A DNA stretch of 14,889 nucleotides from Bradyrhizobiaceae bacterium. GTDB taxonomy: Bacteria > Pseudomonadota > Alphaproteobacteria > Rhizobiales > Hyphomicrobiaceae. The stretch spans positions 1 to 14,889 of the forward strand of contig CANJPN010000097.1 in NCBI GenBank assembly GCA_947475855.1, read 5' to 3'. This document shows positions 1-6,430 of the stretch, piece by piece (position 1 is the first letter of the stretch; the number at the start of each line of letters is the position of its first letter). A model generated the notes under the pieces. That model worked only from the letters and a program-made list of their open reading frames with translations. It was not told the origin of the DNA and did not search any database. Made by a program: the position numbers and the translations under genes.

Positions 1-587
1 ATCATTTGATGGTTTCGATGCACTGGGCACGCTACGGGAATATGACGGTTTCCCGCTCCAAAACGCTCAGACCACCAAATGTCGTGTTTGGTGGCGGGTT
101 GGAATACTAGGTGTTGGCGCCGTGGCATTCGAGCGGCCCCGACTTCACGTGAGGCTGTGCACAACCTGTGCAGGAAACCGGGCAGCTTTGGACGGCCCGA
201 TGAGCGGCTTGGCTCGCGACCCGTTGAAATTCTTACGGATAGGCTAACGAATCGAGTATCGGTTGCTCAGAGGTTGGTTGGGTCTCTTTCAGGGACCGCG
301 TCAGGTGCGTGCAGTGGATAAGCTTCGATATGTTGCCTAGCGGCGGTATCGGTTCGAGCTTGAATTCACTGCAATGGATCTCGGGCTTGGAGTTGTTTCT
401 CGTTTGGAAATGCGAATGTCCTGGAGGCGGCTGCTCGGCCGGCTCTTATTCGGAACAGGACGGATGCAGATCCAACGTGTGCAACGACAGTGTGGGAACC
501 GGGCATCACCTCGCAAACGGGGATCCGTGACGCGAAATGTTTTTGGGTACGTGCTGGCGGTCCCTCAAAGAAGATGAGGGCACCAAC
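1..587. other. 587-base stretch without a supported gene
   Basis: Several short overlapping frames are open here, for example 309-530 and 374-577 on the plus strand and one running from the left edge to 247. None has a convincing ribosome binding site, G/C-rich third codon positions or a recognisable motif. Base composition looks less GC-rich than the rest of the window. The last 30 bases are the leader of the membrane protein gene and can form a hairpin over its ribosome binding site. I see no tRNA, integrase or attachment repeat that would explain a mobile boundary, and the edge truncates whatever lies to the left. Confidence 0.5.
559..584 (+). promoter_or_regulatory. Leader hairpin covering the ribosome binding site of the 588 gene
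   Basis: GGTCCCTC at 559-566 pairs with GAGGG at 576-580 and ACC at 582-584, with one bulged C at 581 and a 9-base loop. GAGGG is the best Shine-Dalgarno sequence for the ATG at 588, so the hairpin would hide it. Whether it regulates translation is inference. Confidence 0.35.
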
Positions 588-1829
588 ATGCTAAGGCATG
601 CTCTAGGGGTACTAGGGGTCCTCGCCGCAGGAGTCCTGTTAGCAGTCTCTGCAGCGATGAACTGGAGTTTCGGGTTTCAGTTAGGAAGAACGGCTTTCGA
701 CGGCCAAATATATGGTGCAGCCAGCGTTGCCGCTGATTGCATGAAGGCTCTCGTACCGTTCTTTTTCTTTGCCGCCATCCGTAACCGGATGTGGTCGCAG
801 GCGGTAGCGTCTGCTGTGGTGATGGTAGTGGTCACGGCGTTCTCGTTGACTTCTGCTCTCGGCCACGCTGCGTTGAATCGGGCTGATACGTCCGGTAAGC
901 GCACTCATGAGGCTCAGTCCCACAAGGATCTGCGCACCGACTTGGATCGTGATCGGGCCCAGCTTGCTGGCATCCCGCAGCATCGTCCCAGCGGCGCCGT
1001 GCAGAGCGAACTGGACGGTCTCAAGGTCAAGCGGGAATGGGGCTGGACAGCCGGTTGCACGGATATCAAATCCAAGGGCAACCGCGACTACTGCCAGCAG
1101 ATCCACTCGCTGCTGTCCGAGCTCGCGTCTGCCCAACAGGCGGCGGCTCTCGATGCGCGGATCGCCGAGAACCAGGCGAAGCTCGCGCAGTTCCAGGCTG
1201 GTGCACATGGTGCCCAGGCTGATCCGCAGGCCGCAGTGCTGGCTAAGCTTGCCAGTAGCTTCGGGCCCTCGATCAAGGTCGAGGACGTGCAGATGGCGAT
1301 GACGATCTTCATCGCGCTGCTCCTGGAAGTGGGGTCGAGCCTGGGAATGTACATCGCCTTCAGTCAGTGGCGTCTTGACGAGCGTATGGCACCTGCTGCT
1401 CCGGCGATGGCAACTCTTGCCAGCTCCGCATCCCAGCCGGTGACTATCGAAGCCTCCGCTCCGGTTCTGCCGGCTGCGGTTCAGCCGAGGGTCCGCATCA
1501 GTGCCAACGACAACAAGTCGTTGCCTGCCGTGGCCTCGAAGCTGGTGGCTCCGGAAAACGACGTCCAGCTGTTCTACAAGGAGAGAATTGAGACACAGGA
1601 CGGTTCTAGTCTGACTGCTACTGCGTTGTACGAGGACTACTGCGAGTGGTGTGAGGAACTGAAGAAGGAGCCTCTGGCGCTACCAACTTTCGGACGTGAA
1701 TTTGGTGAGTTGGGTGTGCAGAAAGCCAAGATTGCAGGTCGAGTTCGGTACATCGGAATTGGTTTGAAGTCAGGCATGGAACACGAGGAGGTCTCCAAAT
1801 CTCCCGTCCAAGATGTCAAAGCCGCGTAA
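588..1829 (+). CDS. Four-helix membrane protein with a phage-primase-like winged-helix C-terminus
   Basis: A 413-residue protein of unknown function. The start at ATG 588 is preferred over the in-frame ATG at 537 because GAGGG lies just upstream and the first membrane helix then begins the protein. Hydrophobic segments lie near residues 5-25, 48-64, 72-93 and 235-257. Between the third and fourth is a charged, helical, coiled-coil-like stretch (about 100-225) with two cysteines, C157 and C169. After the fourth helix comes a Pro/Ala-rich linker and then residues 326-394, where LYEDYCEWCEE, FGREFGELG and RYIGIGL resemble the winged-helix domain that ends D5/P4-type phage and plasmid primases. 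No primase or helicase domain is present. Rare codons such as CTA and TTA occur early in the gene, unlike its neighbours, which suggests foreign origin. Membrane placement is fairly sure; the winged-helix call is moderate; the role is unknown. Confidence 0.75.
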   Translation: MLRHALGVLGVLAAGVLLAVSAAMNWSFGFQLGRTAFDGQIYGAASVAADCMKALVPFFFFAAIRNRMWSQAVASAVVMVVVTAFSLTSALGHAALNRADTSGKRTHEAQSHKDLRTDLDRDRAQLAGIPQHRPSGAVQSELDGLKVKREWGWTAGCTDIKSKGNRDYCQQIHSLLSELASAQQAAALDARIAENQAKLAQFQAGAHGAQADPQAAVLAKLASSFGPSIKVEDVQMAMTIFIALLLEVGSSLGMYIAFSQWRLDERMAPAAPAMATLASSASQPVTIEASAPVLPAAVQPRVRISANDNKSLPAVASKLVAPENDVQLFYKERIETQDGSSLTATALYEDYCEWCEELKKEPLALPTFGREFGELGVQKAKIAGRVRYIGIGLKSGMEHEEVSKSPVQDVKAA

Positions 1830-1838
1830 CTTACGCGG
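1822..1838. repeat. Inverted repeat across the stop codon of the 588 gene
   Basis: CCGCGTAA (1822-1829) and TTACGCGG (1831-1838) form a perfect 8-base inverted repeat around one central C. The TAA stop codon is part of the left arm. It sits 12 bases ahead of the stronger terminator and could stabilise the 3' end of the messenger RNA. Confidence 0.5.
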
Positions 1839-1850
1839 TGCCAAAACGGA

Positions 1851-1877
1851 AAGGCCGCCCCTCGGGGCGGCCTTTTT
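1851..1877 (+). terminator. Rho-independent terminator, probably bidirectional
   Basis: AAGGCCGCCC (1851-1860), the loop CTCG and GGGCGGCCTT (1865-1874) make a 10-base GC-rich stem running into five T residues at 1873-1877. On the opposite strand the same stem is followed by a T-rich stretch (complement of 1841-1850). It can therefore serve both the plus-strand membrane protein gene and the converging 48-residue peptide gene that ends at 1911. Confidence 0.9.
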
Positions 1878-1910
1878 GCATTCTGACTACGCTTGCGTGG
1901 TCGCTCGCAC

Positions 1911-2057
1911 TCAGAGGCAGACGGTCGGGCCGTCGGTCGACTGGATGCAGATGCCGCCGACCGGAGCCGGGGGACGCTCGTTGCCCTCGTCTTCATCGTC
2001 AGCATGGGCTACGGGGATCATGATTGAAAAGGCGAGGACGGCGAGGATCAGTCTCAT
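1911..2057 (-). CDS. Small exported peptide, 48 residues
   Basis: The start chosen is the ATG at 2057, which has an AGGAGA ribosome binding site about 7 bases upstream. Longer in-frame extension to 2147 would run through a hairpin and lacks a good binding site. The first ~20 residues (MRLILAVLAFSIMIPVAHA) are a textbook signal peptide with Arg2, a hydrophobic core and an AHA cleavage site. The predicted mature part is only about 29 residues. It opens with an acidic DDEDEGNE stretch, has a PPAP element, and ends with two cysteines five-prime and three-prime of a short loop (ICIQSTDGPTVCL), which could form a disulfide in the periplasm. I recognise no family. The gene lies 121 bases downstream of the stop of the TadG-like gene on the same strand, but a hairpin lies between them. 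It may be cotranscribed or separate. Confidence 0.7.
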   Translation of the reverse strand: MRLILAVLAFSIMIPVAHADDEDEGNERPPAPVGGICIQSTDGPTVCL

Positions 2058-2135
2058 TGGGGGTCTCCTGGTTTCATTGTTGGCGGGCGAGGCCCGTTGG
2101 TCTTGTCGGATTGATGGGGGGTGTTTTTTGTAGTT

Positions 2136-2166
2136 GGGAGCGGGCATGTGTCCCGCCCCCGTTTTT
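2136..2166 (+). terminator. Terminator-like hairpin facing the TadG-like gene
   Basis: GGGAGCGGG (2136-2144) pairs with CCCGCCCCC (2152-2160) with one A-C mismatch and a 7-base loop, followed by GTTTTT. The T run is on the plus-strand side, although no plus-strand gene ends here. On the minus strand it lies just after the stop of the TadG-like gene but lacks a T run. It could block antisense transcription into 2179-4104 or act as a weak 3' end hairpin for that gene. Confidence 0.55.
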
Positions 2167-2178
2167 CGTGGTGGCAGC

Positions 2179-4104
2179 TTAGTTGAGGACGCGAGCAGCC
2201 TTTGTCGTGGTGGTCGTGGTCATCTGCGTGCTCAGGGCCGTACCGATGTTGGTGAAGGCTGCACGGAGTGCGGTGCCGTCATAAGGGACGAAGAGGTGGG
2301 CGGAGGAGGTAGCGCAGTAGCTGAGGACAGCCTTTGCGTTGCCTTCGGCGCTTCCGTCGCCGGCCGTAGAGGTGGTCGAGAAGCCGAACCCGATCGAGTA
2401 GATCTGTACACCCTGTGCTTTCATCGCATCGCACTGAGCCTTGGTCTGTATGACCGATGACTCGCCGCCGTGGATGATGTTGTACTCGCCGTCCGTCATC
2501 AGGATGACTGCCTTGATGACGTTGGAGGCAGTGTAGCTCGATGGTGCGCTTGCTGCCGGCCAGACTTCGCTCCATTCTGGTGAGATCAGGTAGCGAGCCC
2601 ATGCCGTGCCGAGATGGCCTGGCGTTGCGCCGCCGATCGTTGCGTTCATGAAGAAGCCTGACAGCGTTGCCCGGTCATTGGTGAGCGGGATCACGGCTGG
2701 CAGTTCACGTCCGGCGACGTAGCACTTCCCGTCCGAGCTGTAGTTGTACTTGGACGATGAACCGGCGTTGTAAGGGCCGACGTAGCCGTTCGTGCTGTTT
2801 GGGGTCGCCGACGAGTATCGGTTGGTCGTGTCCGTCCGCTCCGTCACGCACGAAATCAACTTGCTCGGTGTTGCCGCGGCAGTTGTGGTCGTGGTCGTGC
2901 TCTCGCAACCGGTTACGACGGTTGTAGTCGTCTGCGACGTCGTGTTGGGGATGTGAGAGTTGTAGTACGAGCCGTTGTCGTACTGCGACCATGAACCGTT
3001 GCTGCGCTGATAGTACAGGCGGCCCCACGGGCGGTTGTTGTACGTGTAGCCGGCCTGGCTTACGTAGTACCAGGTGTTGCCGCTCTGGAAGTAGTACGGC
3101 GTGTTGACAGAACCCGAGACGCCGTAGTTCGAAGACGTGCCAACGTCGGCCGTGCCAAAGGTGGTCGTGTTCATGGTCGTGGTGACCTGCGTCGTCTGCG
3201 TCGTGGTCGGGTTCGAGCAGTAGGCGTTGTTGTAGGTTGCACCGTTACCAGCCGTCGATCCCGAGCCGCCCGAGGATGTGCCCGATGTTGGTGGTGTCGC
3301 GCCGGCCTGGGAGCCAGACGCATTTCCCGTGACGCCCTGATAGGAGCCCGAGAATACGCCGTTCTTGGTCCAGGCGAGGTTCGAGATGTTCGAGTAGGCG
3401 CCGCCCGTCGCCGCGAGGCCGGTCGCCGCCGACGCGTATTCGCCGGCGTTCACGTAGTCGGCAAAGGGTGCGATGCCGACGCGGACGGCCGCGTTGTTGG
3501 CGCCGCTCGACGGCAGCAGGATGTTGATGAGGTCGGTGCCGGCAAGCTTCAAGGCAGCGATCTTCGTCATGCCGTTGACGGTCGATCCCATCGAACCCGT
3601 GAGGTCGACCATGATGCCGACTTCAAGCTGTTTCTGCGTGGAAGACGTCAGCGTTTCGCCGGATAGATCCGCGGCAGCGGAGGTGCCGACCTTGAGATTG
3701 GAGCCGGTTACCAGGTACAGGAACGGGGTCGTCGTCGTCATCGAGGCCGTAGCAGAGATCTGCGATCCCGTGGTCGTGAACGTCACGAGCGGTGCGTTGG
3801 GTCCAGCCGTCAGGGTGTTATTGGCGTTCTGCGTCACAGCGTTGGGGTATTGCGCGTTGAACAGGCCAATGGCGCGAGTCTTGGCTTCGTCCATGTTGTT
3901 GGTTTCGCGATACTTGGTCATGCCGCCGACGACGGCCGCATCCATGGCCGCCTGAAGGCGGTCCTTTTCCTTGTGGGCGCGGCCGAAGTCGATGGCGCCA
4001 CCAACGGCGGCGACAGCGAGCAGGGTGGTCAGTCCGAAGGTCATGAGAACGTTGCCACGCTCGTCGGTCACGAGGTTGCGGAGTGTCGGATGGATGGCGG
4101 TCAT
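2179..4104 (-). CDS. TadG-like VWA surface protein with a large low-complexity insertion
   Basis: A 641-residue protein. The ATG at 4104 has GGGAGAG upstream; an ATG at 4146 has no such site. Residues 14-45 are a TadE/TadG-type membrane anchor (DERGNVLMTFGL, then GGAIDFGRA), as in Flp pilus assembly proteins. A VWA domain begins near 160 with the metal-binding DLTGS motif at 167-171 (Thr in place of the usual first Ser). It continues after an insertion with a GATPG element (T494) and MTDGE (D538). The insertion, about 236-465, is rich in Thr, Ser, Gly, Asn and Tyr, contains poly-Thr tracts (around 392-396 and 403-408) and four cysteines (C296, C400, C419, C461), and has an aromatic stretch at 335-382. 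The protein ends with another Thr tract. A cell-envelope or extracellular adhesive role is likely by family. No other tad genes are visible here, so this may be an orphan TadG-like protein. The domain calls are secure and the function is inferred. Confidence 0.85.
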   Translation of the reverse strand: MTAIHPTLRNLVTDERGNVLMTFGLTTLLAVAAVGGAIDFGRAHKEKDRLQAAMDAAVVGGMTKYRETNNMDEAKTRAIGLFNAQYPNAVTQNANNTLTAGPNAPLVTFTTTGSQISATASMTTTTPFLYLVTGSNLKVGTSAAADLSGETLTSSTQKQLEVGIMVDLTGSMGSTVNGMTKIAALKLAGTDLINILLPSSGANNAAVRVGIAPFADYVNAGEYASAATGLAATGGAYSNISNLAWTKNGVFSGSYQGVTGNASGSQAGATPPTSGTSSGGSGSTAGNGATYNNAYCSNPTTTQTTQVTTTMNTTTFGTADVGTSSNYGVSGSVNTPYYFQSGNTWYYVSQAGYTYNNRPWGRLYYQRSNGSWSQYDNGSYYNSHIPNTTSQTTTTVVTGCESTTTTTTAAATPSKLISCVTERTDTTNRYSSATPNSTNGYVGPYNAGSSSKYNYSSDGKCYVAGRELPAVIPLTNDRATLSGFFMNATIGGATPGHLGTAWARYLISPEWSEVWPAASAPSSYTASNVIKAVILMTDGEYNIIHGGESSVIQTKAQCDAMKAQGVQIYSIGFGFSTTSTAGDGSAEGNAKAVLSYCATSSAHLFVPYDGTALRAAFTNIGTALSTQMTTTTTTKAARVLN

Positions 4105-4641
4105 AGAGCTCTCCCGAGAGAAACGGCGGATGAGGGCAATATGCATTTGGTTCGTTGCGCTTTCCGTTCTTATTTCCGCGCATTTTTATGGATTGTCGGG
4201 AAATGACTTTCAATTATTCGCAATGGTCATTTGATTGGTAGCGAAGGTGGAGATGTTTTCGTAAAATTTGATGTGAATGAAGTCTTTTCCAAGGAGTCGC
4301 GGAACGCATTATTAGCTAAAATTTGAACTAATAAATTGCTGCCGCAGGGGCCCGCGCGAGGCCTTGGAGGGTAGAGAATTCCCGTATTTTCGGCGTTTTC
4401 CTGGCGCTGCGGTGTCCGGTGTCGCTAGACTTTGGCGTTGGCACGAACGGGGAAAGCCGGGGTTTTGCGCTAATGCCAGGTGCGGTGTGAAGTCCTCTGT
4501 AGAGGTTCTCGCGTTATGACCCGCGTGGGGGCGGATATTGTCGCGTGATTGGGTTTTGGTGGGGCTAGTGGACGGTCGCACTGTAATTTTTTCTGCTGTG
4601 GGACGACTTGGGGTCGTTTCGGTCGGTTGGTGAGTGAGGAA
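4105..4641. promoter_or_regulatory. AT-rich divergent intergenic region with repeats
   Basis: This 537-base gap separates the starts of the TadG-like gene (minus) and the MarR-like gene (plus). The left half, about 4140-4335, is clearly AT-rich and should hold the promoter of the TadG-like gene. Inside it, TAAAATTTGA occurs twice (4262-4271 and 4317-4326). The second copy lies within the spacer of an inverted repeat, TTATTAG (4309-4315) and CTAATAA (4328-4334). The right half is GC-rich with open frames on both strands that lack good starts; I support no gene there. Confidence 0.5.
4309..4334. repeat. Inverted repeat TTATTAG-N12-CTAATAA
   Basis: A perfect 7-base inverted repeat with a 12-base AT-rich spacer containing the second copy of TAAAATTTGA. 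The layout of two short arms about two helical turns apart suits a dimeric DNA-binding protein. The neighbouring MarR-like protein (4642-5190) is an obvious candidate, by inference only. Confidence 0.4.
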
Positions 4642-5190
4642 ATGGTGCCATTCGTAATGCAAACGCAGTCTAGGAATGTCGACGAGGAATCGCGGCTGGC
4701 TCGGTCCACGGGCCGGGGGGCGCGACGAGGGATCGGAGGAGTTGTGGCCGCGGACAAGTTGCGGGGGGCGGGGGATGCAGCCTCATCGTTGTTCAATCTC
4801 GTTGAGAATGCCCATCGGGTGTTCGAGGCGCAGGCCAATGCTTTGCTCGAGCCGCTCGATCTCAACACGGAGCTCTTGAAGGTTCTCTATGTCATCGACG
4901 GGTGTGATGGCGGAATGATCGGTCGGTTGCTGCCGGCTTCGGGTATGGAGCCCGACAAATTCGCAGCGGCGGTCCGTTCGTTGCAATTGCGGGGGTTCGT
5001 AACGCGGCCTCGGCCCAAGGAGGACCCGGAAACGACGATCATTCGCTTTACAACTCAGGGACGGCTGAAGGCTCGGCGGGCGCATGCAGCGATCGAGCGT
5101 TTGCAGGAGCGCGCGGTCGGTTGGGTCGGTCCTCACCAGGAGCCGCTGCTGGCCGCCCTGCGGCGACTATTGATGTTGCCGCCGCCTTGA
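4642..5190 (+). CDS. MarR-like winged-helix protein
   Basis: Probably 182 residues. The start is uncertain: GTG 4630, ATG 4642 and ATG 4657 are all in frame, and GAGGAA at 4636-4641 lies too close to 4642 and rather far from 4657. The first 45 residues are Arg/Gly-rich and probably disordered. From about 47 to 175 the layout matches MarR-type regulators: a dimerisation helix (FNLVENAHRVFEAQANALLE), a helix-turn-helix around 76-118 ending in AAAVRSLQLRGFVTR, then a wing (DPETTIIRFTTQGRLKA) and two C-terminal helices. The wing and the phrase LQLRGFV are the strongest evidence. It probably binds DNA, but ligand and targets are unknown. It is transcribed away from the TadG-like gene and stands alone. 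Confidence 0.75.
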   Translation: MVPFVMQTQSRNVDEESRLARSTGRGARRGIGGVVAADKLRGAGDAASSLFNLVENAHRVFEAQANALLEPLDLNTELLKVLYVIDGCDGGMIGRLLPASGMEPDKFAAAVRSLQLRGFVTRPRPKEDPETTIIRFTTQGRLKARRAHAAIERLQERAVGWVGPHQEPLLAALRRLLMLPPP

Positions 5191-5487
5191 AGCAGGGGAG
5201 ATCGGAAGGCAGCTGTCCTCGAATTCGTGGCAATCGGCGGCCTGGGGGGCATCCCCTGTAGCCGTTTTGGGTGGATTTTGCGGGATAGGGGACCAATCGG
5301 TATCTTCTCTCAGTGGCATTCCTGGGGCCGTCAAAATGCTCAAGTGTTACGCTGATCAAGCAGTTGCTACACTTTCGTGACGGAAAATTTTGTTGGTGGG
5401 CGAGGTAGGTTCGGGCATCACGGGACTTGCGTGGTGGCGTCGCATGATTACATGGAGCGTATCGGTAAACCCCCGAGGGAGGATTGC
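5191..5487. promoter_or_regulatory. Intergenic leader of the DUF2076 gene
   Basis: This 297-base gap should contain the promoter of the DUF2076 gene. An AT-richer stretch at about 5331-5393 is the likeliest place, but I cannot pick convincing -35 and -10 boxes. A purine-rich GAGGGAGGA at 5475-5483 is the ribosome binding site for the ATG at 5488. No gene is supported within it. Confidence 0.4.
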
Positions 5488-6231
5488 ATGAACCCCGAAG
5501 AACGCCAGATGATCACCGGCCTGTTCGACCGCATGCGGCAGCAGGGCATGGTCGATAAGGATCGCGACGCTGACGCGCTTATCCGGGATACTGTGCGGCA
5601 GATGCCAGATGCGCCTTATATGCTGGTGCAGACGGTGCTCGTTCAGGAGATGGCGCTGCAGAGCGCCCAGCAGCAGGTCCAGGACCTCGAGGACCGCGTG
5701 CGCGGACTGGAGGCTCAGGCGCGGCCGCAGCAGAGTTCTGGCGGCAGTTTCCTCGGCGGGCTATTCGGCGGCGGGGCCGCAAGGCCTGCGGCAGTTCCCC
5801 CGGTTGGACGGCAGTCCGGCGGTTTCGGTGGCGCTCCCTCGGCAGCACCGGCGCGCGCGGGCAGTCCGTGGGGCAGTGCCCCTGTCGGTGGCGCAGGTGG
5901 TGGTTATGCTCCGCAGCAAGGTGGCATGATGCCGATGCAGCAGCAGGCGCCTGCCGGTGGCGGCTTCATGCGGTCGGCCATGGCGACGGCGGCGGGTGTC
6001 GCGGGCGGCATGCTGGCTGCCAATGCGATCTCCAACATGATGAACGGCGGATCGTCCGCGCATGCTGCCTCGGCGGCGAAGGATACGTCGGATGCCGGTG
6101 CCGGTGATCTCGGCGGCTCCTATGATGCGGCGCAGGAGAGCCCCCAAGAAGGCGGCGACCTCGGCGGTTCCTACGATGCTCCCGATGAGTCAGCCGGCCG
6201 TGACGATGGCGGCAGCTGGAGTGAAGATTGA
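5488..6231 (+). CDS. DUF2076 family protein
   Basis: A 247-residue protein. The ATG at 5488 follows a very strong ribosome binding site (GAGGGAGGA), and the family normally begins with the MNPEER-type sequence seen here. Residues 1-77 form a helical, partly coiled-coil domain (RQMITGLFDRMRQQG, then MALQSAQQQVQDLEDRV). Residues 85-160 are a Gly/Pro/Ala/Gln-rich linker with the family hallmark FLGGLFGGG. Residues 160-187 are small and hydrophobic (GVAGGMLAANAI), reminiscent of a glycine-zipper membrane segment. The acidic tail carries two copies of DLGGSYDA (207-214 and 224-231). The family's function is unknown; a periplasmic or membrane-associated role is sometimes suggested by the zipper-like segment, but no signal peptide is visible. 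It is a single-gene unit closed by a terminator. Confidence 0.88.
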   Translation: MNPEERQMITGLFDRMRQQGMVDKDRDADALIRDTVRQMPDAPYMLVQTVLVQEMALQSAQQQVQDLEDRVRGLEAQARPQQSSGGSFLGGLFGGGAARPAAVPPVGRQSGGFGGAPSAAPARAGSPWGSAPVGGAGGGYAPQQGGMMPMQQQAPAGGGFMRSAMATAAGVAGGMLAANAISNMMNGGSSAHAASAAKDTSDAGAGDLGGSYDAAQESPQEGGDLGGSYDAPDESAGRDDGGSWSED

Positions 6232-6272
6232 GATCGGCCGGGCCCGGTAAACCGGCCCAGGCGCGTATCGAG

Positions 6273-6307
6273 CGGCACGACGGGGCAACCTGTCGTGCCG
6301 TTTTTTT
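6273..6307 (+). terminator. Rho-independent terminator of the DUF2076 gene
   Basis: CGGCACGAC (6273-6281) and GTCGTGCCG (6292-6300) make a perfect 9-base stem with a 10-base loop, followed directly by seven T residues. It lies 42 bases after the DUF2076 stop codon. Confidence 0.92.
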
Positions 6308-6374
6308 GTTCCGTTGTGTGTGTGCTGTCGAGCATTGATCGGGTGAAGTTGTTTCGTTAGCGTCGTTTTGTCGA

Positions 6375-6396
6375 CCTGCGGAATTCCTTCCGCAGG
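6375..6396 (+). repeat. Perfect hairpin in the leader of the TIR gene
   Basis: CCTGCGGAA (6375-6383) and TTCCGCAGG (6388-6396) form a perfect 9-base inverted repeat with the loop TTCC, ending 34 bases before the GTG start at 6431. No T run follows, so it is unlikely to be an ordinary terminator. It could be an operator or an RNA leader element. Confidence 0.5.
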
Positions 6397-6430
6397 CTTG
6401 TCGTCTGGGCTTCTGCGGTGGAGTGGCATC

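Noticed and set aside
2..247. Plus-strand frame open from the left edge
   Set aside because: Its translation shows no family motif, composition is mixed and a stop ends it with no gene-like context; chance openness in GC-rich DNA is enough.
309..577. Two overlapping short plus-strand frames (309-530, 374-577)
   Set aside because: Neither has a convincing ribosome binding site or a recognisable protein. A leader peptide role for the 588 gene is possible but unsupported.
588..1829. Calling the first gene a phage primase
   Set aside because: Only the C-terminal winged-helix-like part resembles primases. The rest is a membrane protein with no primase or helicase motifs.
4312..4868. Minus-strand frames across the intergenic region and the MarR-like gene
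   Set aside because: Translations are Pro/Ser/Thr/Arg-rich without motif, lack binding sites, and overlap the better-supported plus-strand gene.
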